A stretch of 47,195 bases of DNA from Stemphylium vesicarium (Eukaryota; Ascomycota; Dothideomycetes; Pleosporales; Pleosporaceae), in assembly GCA_004380135.1 (NCBI GenBank), contig QXCR01000196.1, forward strand, positions 1 through 47,195, read 5' to 3'. The notes under the pieces were generated by a model. The model did not search any database. It was not told the DNA's origin and saw only the letters and a list, made by a program, of their open reading frames with translations. Positions 31,182-40,811 of this stretch are shown in pieces. A program made the position numbers and the translations under genes. Positions within the stretch are counted from its first letter, which is position 1, and every line of letters starts with the position of its first letter.

Positions 31182-32666
31182 CTAGTTTCCCTGCACTAGC
31201 GTGTCGAACTCAACCCTCCCTTCCCGCTCTTGTGCTACAGACGGGCACCCGTTCAGCTCCAGATTGACCTCTATACCGTGTAATTCCCGGAATCGCGTCC
31301 TCGCATCCTGCGTTTTGGGGTCAACACTTAATTCTTCTGGGTACCCCAAGACCAGCTGCTCCAATTCTCTGCGCGGAATTTGGAGAATGCAGACAATCTT
31401 GACCTCAGTCAAGGGTTCGTTGTCCGGGGGCTTGGAAGCGCATTCCGTCACTGCGCTCGACGTGCTGCTGGATGACTTGGACTTGGAAGGTTTGGAGAGC
31501 CACGGACGGTAAACGTCGCGGAGATTCAGGCAAAGGGATTCTAGGCCCATTTCTCGCTCGAAGCGGAGGAAAGTGGAGTAGAGAGGGTTTGCGTTTTGTT
31601 GGTTTGCTGTGGCGTTCAGGACCTGCATCGCTTGTGGGTTGAGTGCGACATTGAATTGCTGGTGCAAATGGGCATGTTGAACATGCTGGGCCAGTGGGTT
31701 AGGGTTTGGTGGATGGTTCTGTTGTCCATGTGCATGCGGGGCACCAGGATGGTGATTTTGGGCTTGGCCATAATGATGATGATGGGCGTGACCATGGTGC
31801 CCGCCTAGTCCCAGTGCTCCTTGGGCAAAGTGAAGAAACGGTATTGCTGGTGCCGGCGGAGGAGGGGGCGGAATCTGGTTTCCTCCTGGTTGAGCATGAT
31901 TACCTCCTCCACCGACGACGTGTGCGCCTTGAGCAGTCATGGCTTGTGTCAAGCTCTGGACTTGTTGTTGCAAGGCGTGCATCTGTTGTCCCAAGGCGGC
32001 TTGAGCAGCTTGGGCTTGTGCCAGTGCGCCACCGGGTCCTCCCACAGCCCCACCATGCTGCCCTAGCAAGCCACACCGCAGGAATACCCAAAGGCTCTTC
32101 AGCTTCGGAAGGTCACTCTTCAAACTCCTGTCTCCTTGTTTGCTTCCCAGATAGGTGGTCCACAGTTTTATGTCTTTCGCTTTAATACGAAAGTAGACAT
32201 TCGCTATGTTGACGGAAGCGGGAGATGCTACAACGCGGAAGATGTTGCAGTCGCTTGGATGCGTGAAGAGAAACTTGTTTTGCGAGTAAAGGATATCCAC
32301 AGACTCATTGTAGACTTGCTTGTTCGTCCGAAGAAGGCTGACACTGACATTGCGGCGTTCGCTCTGCACGGATTCGGGCGCTTTGCCTGGCCACCAGAAG
32401 GGCGAGTTGGAGACGAGCGCAAACGTATAGACACGATCGCGCAGCTCTCTCGGTAGGGATAGGAGGAGCGAAAAGGACGGATCGGGCTGGACTTCGCTTG
32501 GACGCACTTGCGATGTCGTGTGCGTCGCGGTGCTGTGAGACAGGTTGCGAAGGCGCGCTGGGCGGCTTGGGGCCTGGGGCGGTGCATCGATCATTGTCGC
32601 GTCTGAGGACGAACTGCTGTTGGAGGAAGAGCGTGACCGCGAAGGCGTTGACGTGCGCGAAGCCAT
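31182..32666 (-). CDS. F-box-like / DUF7730-like protein with His/Gln-rich linker
   Basis: Single exon, 494 aa from Met at 32666 (MASRTSTPSRSRSSSNSSSS). The frame stays open for 115 more codons upstream, but that part looks like untranslated sequence and includes an ACGGT tandem repeat. Residues 66-140 carry the motif set of fungal F-box-like proteins: LLLSLPRELRDRVYTFAL, then LLRTNKQVYNESVDILYSQN and KFLFTHPSD. The region after this (IYFRIKAKD-type strand, LKSLWVFLRCG) fits the same family. A linker of about 170 residues follows, rich in Ala/Gln (coiled-coil-like, ALGQQMHALQQQVQSLTQAM), polyproline and histidine (GGHHGHAHHHHYGQAQ). A folded C-terminal part ends with VEFDTLVQGN. Possible SCF-type adaptor; partner unknown. 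Confidence 0.8.
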   Translation of the reverse strand: MASRTSTPSRSRSSSNSSSSSDATMIDAPPQAPSRPARLRNLSHSTATHTTSQVRPSEVQPDPSFSLLLSLPRELRDRVYTFALVSNSPFWWPGKAPESVQSERRNVSVSLLRTNKQVYNESVDILYSQNKFLFTHPSDCNIFRVVASPASVNIANVYFRIKAKDIKLWTTYLGSKQGDRSLKSDLPKLKSLWVFLRCGLLGQHGGAVGGPGGALAQAQAAQAALGQQMHALQQQVQSLTQAMTAQGAHVVGGGGNHAQPGGNQIPPPPPPAPAIPFLHFAQGALGLGGHHGHAHHHHYGQAQNHHPGAPHAHGQQNHPPNPNPLAQHVQHAHLHQQFNVALNPQAMQVLNATANQQNANPLYSTFLRFEREMGLESLCLNLRDVYRPWLSKPSKSKSSSSTSSAVTECASKPPDNEPLTEVKIVCILQIPRRELEQLVLGYPEELSVDPKTQDARTRFRELHGIEVNLELNGCPSVAQEREGRVEFDTLVQGN

Positions 32667-34372
32667 CTCTTCTGACTTGGGATGGAAGTGAATGGGGGTA
32701 GACAGCCTTGTGGGGCTCTGATACGGTACGGTACGGTACGGTACGGTAATGCGACGCGATCCACAGCAGGTCGCATGTGAAAGTGACGGTGGTGCGAGTT
32801 GGCGATATGGAGAGAGGCGAATTGCTGGTATTAGAGGCCAAGGAGGAGTTATACAGCCGTCACCAGGACGGCAAAAGCAAATAAATGGGGGGAACTGTTG
32901 AGCGGCTGTGACATGTGCTTGAGTCCTCCCGTGCTGTGATTCCATCACCACCCAGCCGCTCGGAATTTGGCCGCGGCTAGGAAACTGCCGATCACCTGCC
33001 CTTTCATCCAATCACACCCCTTTTGTCTTTTCACATCTCTATTTCTGGCACCACATTGTGGTCTTGTCTTTCTGGCCCCGTGATCCTCCAATTCTCTTCT
33101 TGCTTTTTTGCAAACATGATAGCCGTTAGTTGCCATGACTCTATTGAAAGACGCGTTGGGCTCAATGTTCCACGGTTCCAAGGCGACGAGTGGGGAACCG
33201 ACCACCGCTTTGGATGGCAACAACTGTGCGACGTTGCACTGTCGCATAACACGTATAACCCATCGTCATCGACAATCAACTCGCCAGTGTCTAGGAAACA
33301 TCCAATCGCTTTCTGACAACGACTGGGTGGTTTTCCCGACACGTTAGACGTGTAGCATGGGCCCGCGACCCCGCGATTGCGAGAACCCACCAGGGCGACG
33401 AGCCCAAGCTGGATCCGCCGGCCAGCCCCACAGGGCAGGAATCTGAATACCAAACTCATGACCGAAGTTTAAAAGTCCATCAAATCTGTAATCCGATGCG
33501 CGCAGGTCGGCTGCCTACTACGAATATAAGAGGCGCCCGACGAACTTTTCATACGACTGTAATCCGAGGGGGTTTACAGGGATAGAGGGTCTCTCCAGAA
33601 TAACTTCGTCAGGCTACTCAGCTATCTGGATGCTGTATTGTGACGATTCTGTGACTGCTTCAAAATACTTATCCACTTTCTATAAAGTCCAGAACCGATC
33701 ACAGAATCGCTACAACCGTTTTCGTTTCCATGTGCCCTCGAGGCCTCATGTGAACATTACCATGTCCACGAAACTCATATGACGAACAGAGTCGGGAAAG
33801 CAAAGGATGTATCCAATGCATTATCTGCGCATAACCGGAACATACACTCGCGCCGCAAACCACCGTCTCAGTTGGTGGTCGTCTCGGCGAGGCTGAAAGC
33901 TGAGCTGGACGCGCTGGTGGCGGTGACGCATTTTGCACAGCCTTGTAACATCATGCTTCCAACCAACTGCACCGCCATTCGCGAGAAGGTATTCTACTCC
34001 TATGGTCGAAAACAGCATGTTGCATAAAACCTTCCAGCGGAAGTGGACAAGGCAACCAATAGTTCGGACCGTGCCGCTGTCAATATGCAACGGGGCATGA
34101 TTCCGCAAGGCAGTCGCATGCTTCTCAGCCAATGGAATCCAGTTACCGGGATACTGGCGCCTGCATCGTGTGTCCTTCTATCATTCGACGTGGGTACTAT
34201 GTAATGCTTTATGTGGTGTATAGATTTGCTGCGCATCGGGGCAGTGCTCGTCTTCTTGGTATATTGACCGGTAACAATCTGCTTTTTCTTCAACCACCAT
34301 CGCTCTATCTTGATCACTAGCTCTGCAGACAGTTTTGTTTTTCTCACAACACCTACAATATTTTATGAAGGA
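32667..34372. promoter_or_regulatory. Divergent promoter region, F-box-like gene and CCCH gene
   Basis: 1.7 kb between two gene starts on opposite strands. ORFs up to 142 codons (33031-33459 minus) show no motif. AT-richer around 33480-33720 and 34180-34370. No additional gene seen. Confidence 0.45.
32722..32748. repeat. TACGG pentanucleotide tandem repeat
   Basis: Five perfect TACGG units plus a partial one, about 55 nt upstream of the F-box-like start codon, so probably in its 5' UTR. Confidence 0.85.
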
Positions 34373-35898
34373 ATGATGTTGGAAGGTCAGGTGCAGCTTG
34401 AAAGCTTGAAGGGTGCGTGGGTCACGTACCAGGAGCACGACGACCAGAAGCATTCTTTGATCAAAGTATGACAAGCTCGTTGTTCTATCAGGTCTGGCTT
34501 GACTAAATTTTGATGTAGGATCTGTTTTCCTACGTGGAGGAGCTTTCCGCCAGATTATCAGAAGCAGAATACGAACTGCGTGACAGAAAGGACGTGATCA
34601 AATTGACCCGCGACCGTTTTGAAGAAGCGGAAAATCAGGTACAACGTTTGCAGCTTGAAAAGGTATTGAGATCCAAAGTATGTCTCACTTGTTTCCCGCT
34701 AATCTCCACTTTCTGTAGGCTCGACATGCATTTGCCTCTGTATTGATCGATGGTGATTGCATGCTAGTAAGTCACCTCCCCTGCTTCCCTGGTACATCGT
34801 CCACCAACATCATTCTAGTTCAAAGATGAGCTTGTAAAAGCCGGCCTGGATGGTGGAAAGAAGGCAGCCAGTCTCCTCAAACAAGCGGTCGAAGAAGAAC
34901 TCCGAGCTTCAACACCTGCTTCAGCCCACCATGTACAAGTGATGGTTCGCGTGTATGCGAATACAAGGGGCCTAGGGAAAACCTACAAAGAGAGCGGTAT
35001 ACTAGGCCAAACCGCATTCCTAGAAGATTTTATCCGCGGTTTCAACATGGGCGATGCCATGTGTGATTTCGTCGACGCCGGAACCGGCAAAGAATGCTCA
35101 GATGAGAAGGTCAAAGGTGCGCTACTCATCACCCACTCCACACTATCCAAACACTGACGCCCGACTCAAGCAATGTTTCGACGCGATATATCAGACGTTC
35201 ACTGCCAACGCATTCTCTTCGGCGGCACAGCCGACAACGGCTACGCGCGCCTCCTCGGCCCCATGACCTCAGACAGCGCAATCTGCTCGCGCATAACACT
35301 AATCGAGGGCCCGCCCTCCGCGCGCGAAGTCGCAGAGATAAAAGAAAATTTCCGCACCGTAACATTCGACCACATTTTCAGATGTCAAAAGATCGCAGAC
35401 GCGGCAAAACGCAGAGTCCTCTCCCTACCCACGCCGCCGCACACGCCCTCGGAAGACTACGCCTCAGCAGCGGCAAAGATTCCCTCAACATCACCGTCTA
35501 CATCGATGGCGTCGAGCGCAAATAGACAAGCACAAACGACTCCAGTCCTGCGAAACCGCTGGGGCCAACGCGTAGACGCACCTTTGACGTTCTCCCCCCG
35601 GGACTTCCAATACATCAAAACCCGTAAACTGTGCAACAGCTTCCACCTCCTCGGCTGGTGCTCCTTCCTCTCTGACTTTGGACACTGCCAGCACGACCAC
35701 GAGGCGAAGCTTAGTGCCAAACAGATAGTCGCGCTACGGGCTGTTGCGCGCCAGTCGCCGTGCCAGAATGGGGTGTTTTGTGGCGATGAGGAGTGTCTGG
35801 GTGGTCATTGCTGTGCGAGGGAGAGCTGCACGAGGGTTAATTGTTGGTTTTCGGATGAGATGCATGGGATTGATGGGGGCGTTGTTGTGCAAGTGTGA
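34373..35898 (+). CDS. Coiled-coil CCCH zinc-finger protein (DUF7923-like)
   Basis: Five exons: 34373-34465, 34519-34662, 34719-34766, 34819-35116, 35171-35898; 436 aa. Residues 32-80 form a coiled coil (ELSARLSEAEYELRDRKD). The core, about 85-265, reads LIDGDCMLFKDELVKAGLDG, QVMVRVYANTRGLGKTYKES, FLEDFIRGFNMGDAMCDF and VHCQRILFGGTADNGYARLL, a conserved domain of fungal CCCH proteins that looks nuclease-like (acidic DGD start, DxG motifs), although activity is not established. A CX8CX8CX3H finger follows (Cys349, Cys358, Cys367, His371), then a second Cys/His cluster (CQNGVFCGDEECLGGH) and a third Cys-rich element. RNA binding is the likely role. ATG 34365 is excluded by an immediate stop. 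All introns have good branch sites. Confidence 0.88.
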
Positions 35899-36248
35899 GG
35901 GAGGCGGGATTGTTAGTTAAGGTAGGTGTGCGTGGGGGGTTTGATGTAGGTGCAGATATAGTAAGGGTTTTTTGCAGTTGCAACTTTTCTTTTCTTTTTG
36001 GCCCAATTGTCCAGCTTTGTAGGGGGTGTTTTTGGGTGCGAATGCAGAAAAGGATAGAATGGATTTGACAGCTAGTTAGGTTATTGATACAAGAACGGCA
36101 TCATTTGTTGCGAAAGGTGCCTTGCAATCCAGTCAGCCTCATCGTGATAATCCATCACAACCATCCATCTCTTCCACCTCGAATTACTCCTCTCCAACTC
36201 CCCATAAACCCCATTCAACTTACAAACAGTTCCCACCTACCTCACAGC
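35899..36248. other. Spacer between convergent genes
   Basis: 350 bp, G/T-rich near the CCCH stop and C/A-rich near the secreted-protein stop; consistent with two 3' UTRs. No gene seen. Confidence 0.5.
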
Positions 36249-36603
36249 TTAAGCAGGCGGCTGAGCCGCGCCCCTCGTAACACAAGTCCCCACACCACCA
36301 CCCGTGCAACCAGGAGCACCGAGTACCGGTCCAAAATTCCCTGCAGGAAGTGTCCATCTAAAAGTGCCTCGATTGATGCAGCTCCGATAGGTGTTCCTTG
36401 AACACTACAGATACAAGTTAGAATGAGAAAGTTCGGAGTTTATTGTTCAAATAGGGTAGTCTTACGCAAGCAGGTTCGTCCTCAGGTAAGCCGCAGTTGA
36501 CACCTGCTGGAACGCCTACGCCGGGTGCCAGGCAGCAGGCGACTTGTGCGAGGGCGGTTGGGGCGAGGAAGAGCGCGAGGATGATGGTGGCGATGGACTT
36601 CAT
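36249..36603 (-). CDS. Small secreted cysteine-rich protein
   Basis: Two exons, 36603-36466 and 36404-36249; 97 aa. Met1 to about residue 20 (MKSIATIILALFLAPTALAQ) is a textbook signal peptide, with a basic residue, a hydrophobic core and ALAQ as cleavage site. The mature part has eight cysteines (VACC, NCG, PAC followed by CSRN at the splice junction, SCI, PGC, TCV) and ends VTRGAAQPPA. The 61-nt intron has GTAAGA, TTCTAAC and CTGTAG, phase 0. The Cys spacing is not that of hydrophobins (C-CC-C twice) or CFEM. Size, signal and Cys content fit a candidate apoplastic effector or wall/antimicrobial protein; function is inference. Other reading frames of exon 2 would lose the cysteines. Confidence 0.78.
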
Positions 36604-37808
36604 GGTGGCGGCGGGTTGGTGATGGGTAGTTTCGATGTGGTGGTGATGGTGGATTGCGAATGAATAATCGATAGATGGCTGGTAGATGATCGTGAATGGT
36701 ACGGCGGGTACTTTCTCGCTTTATATGCGCGCCTTGTCGAGCATACATTCTGATGACGGTCCCATACCCATTCCGTATGCTTCTGAATTGTTGGGGTTAC
36801 CATGCCTTTTCGTTGAAAGGTCGATGCCATCTCATTCCGCTTGCTGACCTTGGCGCTTACTCTAGGATCCCTGGCCATGATTCCATCTTAAAGGATACCG
36901 GAATTTTCAAACCTTGGATGGAGATGCTGTAGAGTCTGTGGTGGTGTATCGTAGGATCTTGGATGTGGGGAGTCTCGACATTGGTACGCACTTGTCCTGA
37001 ATTTCTGGTTATTACCTTGGTATGATAACATGATAGGAAGCCATTGCGGCCATTCAAGCGATGCACATGATCGGAAATCAAAATGGTGAATTCCGCGCTC
37101 AGGCGCAGCCCTCAAGGTTTGGCGTAACCAACCTTGATTTGCACCCAAGCATCGTAAAGACCAAGGCTTCGCAAGTTGGATAGTGAATAAGCGCAATACT
37201 CTTTCGAGAATGGTAAAAGCGATGTTGTAAAGTTGCCAAGAATGACAACCATGGTAGTGAGGAGGGGAAGGCCTCACAAGTACCATCTATCGTGCAAGGC
37301 ACTTTTCTGACAGGCATGGATTAGATGCGGGAAGTCTCACGGCTCCAAGCTGTCTGACCTAACTAGTTGTAAGTCATCAGGGCCAAGCATATTGGCCTGT
37401 AAGCCGGAGTGAAGACGTGTAAGCGCAAATCAAGTGGTCGGGGCGTAAAGGCGTAAGGGGCGCTATACCAAAGCCGCTAGGCCTGTTCTCTCAACGACGA
37501 GCCCGAGATAGAATAATCCAGACAGCAATCTGTGGTTGAAGGCGCTGACAAAGCGCGGTCGTGAACGCCTAACCGTAGGCGGTAGAAGCTACTTTCAGGA
37601 GACCACCGCTAAAGTATACCGGGATGACATTTGGTACTAATCAATCTAACGTTTGTCACTCCGCGATAGAGTAACGCTGACTAGAAGTAAAACTGTAATA
37701 GACTGTAGGCCGGAGGAGGGCCGATGCTAAAATAGCGCTGCTATATTGTTTCTTCGTAGAGCGACGGCATTACTAACAGATCTCTAACTATCTAGATCTA
37801 TTTAATAA
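36604..37808. promoter_or_regulatory. Upstream region of the small secreted protein
   Basis: 1.2 kb without a supportable gene. AT content rises towards 37600-37808. A 132-codon minus-strand ORF (36888-37286) has no features. It includes the secreted-protein promoter and the 3' flank of the next gene. Confidence 0.45.
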
Positions 37809-40800
37809 TCATGACTTATTCGCAAGACGTTCACTCCGTCGCATCTGCTGCTGCTGCCCCACACTTCCCACCTCTCTCCGCCCACCCCTCTCCCCCGCAA
37901 CCCTCGACGGCGGATCCCACTCACTAAACTCGTTACTAGAACTCACAGGCTGCACGTTGGAACTGGCTCTCCTGGGCGCACGCCGCAAACCAGGTGACCG
38001 CATCGCTGACACGTACGGCCCATTGCTCAACGTGCTCGACTTGCAACGATTCGCCGTATTAATCAGCGCGTCGATTTCAGACTGGGTCAGGTACGGCGCG
38101 TTTTGGTCAAGGGATAGGTTGTCCAGGTCGAGATTGTCCCAGTTGGTGTCGTTGTTCGCGGGGAAGAGATTGCTGCAGCTGGCGTTGCGGGGACCGAGAT
38201 AATCGGCGGGCTGTAATGGCTGCGCGGGCTGGTATCCTAGAGCGGGATCCAGTGCTTGGGGGTAGGCTTCGGTTTGGTAGGCCAAAGCGGGCTGCTCACT
38301 AGGTTGGGGGTACACTTCGATTTCTGGGAGGATGTCTTGAGGCTCTGTGTAGTCGATACGTGCCTTTTGCCAGGGACTGTGGCGGGAACGACGAGAGTCC
38401 CTATGGGGCGAGGGCTCTTTGCCAATTTCTTCGAGGTCCACCTCGGGCTCAGAGTCGGAGTCTTCGGGGAGGTATTTGCATTTCTTTGACGTGTGCTTGG
38501 GTGCTAGTGCTTCGTCTTCAGATGACTCAATCTCGACAATCTGGCGCTTCCTGGTCCGTTTACGCGGTGGGGCTTCATCTTCCGAGCCGATGGGCGAGAC
38601 GCTCTTGCGCGATCGCGTACACTTCCGTGTACTGCTCGTCTCGTCTTCAGCAATGAACTGATGACGAAGGGCCATACATTCTGCAATACGCTCCTTAATC
38701 TCAGGATGGAAGTCGTCGTAGTATGCTGAGTAGTCAAAGTCCCGTTTAGATCCCTCTTTCAAGAAAGCCTTGAACTCGGGCAGCATTTCGATCTTCTTGT
38801 CAACCAACTTGATCTCCATGTCACCTCGGTGGACTGGGAAGGATCCAGGCCGGATCGTGCGCTGCAGAATAAACTGCTTCATTTGCGACTTTGCACGGTG
38901 CTTTATGTTCATGCCGTATAGGGCATAGACCAGTGTACGCTCATGATCTTTTGGTGCGCCTCGCTCGTACTCTTCGTGGACAGGGTAGTCGGAGAACTCA
39001 TGCGTGTCACTAAGCCGGCCTTTGCTAGCAGCGTCGATGAAATTCTTCGCCAAGGCTGCTTCGTGGTAATGTTTAGAGCCAAATGCTGATGCGAAGTGGC
39101 CCTTGGGCTCCTTCTCCATACTCACGCGTTGGTCGACTCGGACATCGGCGACTTCGCAGATATATGCAAAGTCTAGGAAGCGTTCCATACAGTATAGATG
39201 GGCGTATCCGACGCAGTCATACGGGTCCACTACACCTGGGCCATATACTCTGTGCTTCTCATCGAATGCAACACGGTAGTTGCCTACCTCGGCCGTACCC
39301 TTACCAGTGTATTTTCGCATTGGACACTTTTCAAAGCGGCAATGGCTGTGGGATGCGGATGCGTACCGACGTGCTGAGTCTGAAGCGACAGGCTGAATCC
39401 AAATACGTAGGGTGTCACTTGGGTACTCTGTGATGTACTCATGAATCTGACGGGCAGACATGGTACGTTCCTTGAACTCGTGCATACCGTTGTTCTTGCT
39501 GTACTCAAAAGTATGGTGTGTAGATGCCCAGTTACTATGAGGAAGAGGCTTGGACTTGTACTTGCGCCCTTCCTCCGCATGCTGGTTGATACGAGCGGTA
39601 CGAGTCGTTTCACCTTTAGTGGTGTTATTGATGCGGACCCAAGGCTTATCCTCACACTTCTTCGGCTTTTGGCCGACTTTCAAAACGGACGCCTTCACAG
39701 GCTTACTGACGGAGCTGTTGTCAGACACCAGCGACTGGTTTCGGGATGAGACCGGTGAAGCAGCGGTTTTTACGGGTCGGCCTTCCTTCGATCGCTTGAC
39801 AATGGGTACGTCTTGCTCAAATTCGGAGTCCGATAGAGATCGTTCCCGCTTCTGTGTAGACTTAACGATTGCTTGATCCTTTGTGCGTGAAGATTGGGGG
39901 GGGCTTGATTGCTTGAAGTTATAAATCTGCTCCGTGATCCTATACTGCTCAGATGGCATTGGTAGATATCCAGTATAGAGTTGTGGGTAGTGCTGTTGCG
40001 TTGGTGGGAAGTAAGGGGCAGTCGGATACATTGGGCCGTAGGGGTCGGGGTACATCTGCTGTGGTCGGCCAGCGGCAGGATAGTGTGAGATTTCTGGCAG
40101 GAAGGATGTACCTCCGGGCAATGCTGAGAGCCCCGGTGTGGTATCCCAAAGCTGTGCCGTCGTTTGGAGATTTGAGAGCCAAGGATCTAAATCGGGCTGA
40201 TAACCAAGGGCTGAGTTTATAAGCTGACTGACGTACGGTTCTATAGGGACTAAGTTTGATAGACTTGGTCCAGTCTCAACCCCGTAATTGTAAGACTCAA
40301 ACGGATATTTGGGATCGCCAAATTGTTCGAACTCAGTAGGCGGTAACCCCAGGTCGAGCCCAGCCTGACCATCTTGCAGAAGGTCAGTATAGTGGAACTG
40401 ATTGGTGTCAGAATCTTCATTAAGCAAGCCTAGGTCGTCAGTCCTGGCCCACTCGAGCGTATGCAGATCGAAAGTATCATCCGAAAAACCACCATTGGCT
40501 TCAAGTTGAGTGAGATCGAAGTCATTATCCAGAAGTGATGGGTCAATCGTGCCAGGCAAACCAAGCACACCCCCGGATCCACTTGCCTGGGACCCAGTTC
40601 GGCTACGATGGCCTGTCAACTTCACATCACCGGCTTGCAATTGTACACCCTGAGTTGTTCTCCCAGAAGCGATTGAGTTGTTTCGAGAACGATGAGGCAC
40701 AGATTGAGACGATCGGTGGCCACGATGGCCGGGCTGGTTCGACGAGGCTTGATGGTATGAGGGTCTACTTGGAGATCTCGGCGATCTTCGTTCTGAGGTA

Positions 40801-40811
40801 TGTGAAGACAT
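37809..40811 (-). CDS. 1000-aa nuclear-type protein with a conserved Cys/His core, function unknown
   Basis: Single long exon. I start it at Met 40811 (MSSHTSERRSPRSPS); the frame also has Met at 40886, but a GTAAGT (40852) to ATCAG (40814) pair suggests a 39-nt leader intron. The first 330 residues are disordered, Ser/Gln/Tyr/Pro-rich. Basic blocks (TQKRERSLSDSEFEQD, VKRSKEGRPVK) look like nuclear localisation signals. The core, about residues 390-610, is dense and ordered: TLRIWIQPVASDSARRY, then HSHCRFEKCPMRKYTGKG, GNYRVAFDEKHRVYGPG, DCVGYAHLYCMERFLDF, and GSKHYHEAALAKNFIDAA. The cysteines and histidines suggest zinc binding. The C-terminus has more basic clusters (PPRKRTRKRQIVEIESSEDE). 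From memory, related unnamed proteins recur in Pleosporales; no role is known to me. Confidence 0.8.
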   Translation of the reverse strand: MSSHTSERRSPRSPSRPSYHQASSNQPGHRGHRSSQSVPHRSRNNSIASGRTTQGVQLQAGDVKLTGHRSRTGSQASGSGGVLGLPGTIDPSLLDNDFDLTQLEANGGFSDDTFDLHTLEWARTDDLGLLNEDSDTNQFHYTDLLQDGQAGLDLGLPPTEFEQFGDPKYPFESYNYGVETGPSLSNLVPIEPYVSQLINSALGYQPDLDPWLSNLQTTAQLWDTTPGLSALPGGTSFLPEISHYPAAGRPQQMYPDPYGPMYPTAPYFPPTQQHYPQLYTGYLPMPSEQYRITEQIYNFKQSSPPQSSRTKDQAIVKSTQKRERSLSDSEFEQDVPIVKRSKEGRPVKTAASPVSSRNQSLVSDNSSVSKPVKASVLKVGQKPKKCEDKPWVRINNTTKGETTRTARINQHAEEGRKYKSKPLPHSNWASTHHTFEYSKNNGMHEFKERTMSARQIHEYITEYPSDTLRIWIQPVASDSARRYASASHSHCRFEKCPMRKYTGKGTAEVGNYRVAFDEKHRVYGPGVVDPYDCVGYAHLYCMERFLDFAYICEVADVRVDQRVSMEKEPKGHFASAFGSKHYHEAALAKNFIDAASKGRLSDTHEFSDYPVHEEYERGAPKDHERTLVYALYGMNIKHRAKSQMKQFILQRTIRPGSFPVHRGDMEIKLVDKKIEMLPEFKAFLKEGSKRDFDYSAYYDDFHPEIKERIAECMALRHQFIAEDETSSTRKCTRSRKSVSPIGSEDEAPPRKRTRKRQIVEIESSEDEALAPKHTSKKCKYLPEDSDSEPEVDLEEIGKEPSPHRDSRRSRHSPWQKARIDYTEPQDILPEIEVYPQPSEQPALAYQTEAYPQALDPALGYQPAQPLQPADYLGPRNASCSNLFPANNDTNWDNLDLDNLSLDQNAPYLTQSEIDALINTANRCKSSTLSNGPYVSAMRSPGLRRAPRRASSNVQPVSSSNEFSEWDPPSRVAGERGGRREVGSVGQQQQMRRSERLANKS

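Noticed and set aside
34365..34376. ATG at 34365 as start of the CCCH gene
   Set aside because: It is followed by TGA after two codons; ATG 34373 opens the continuing frame.
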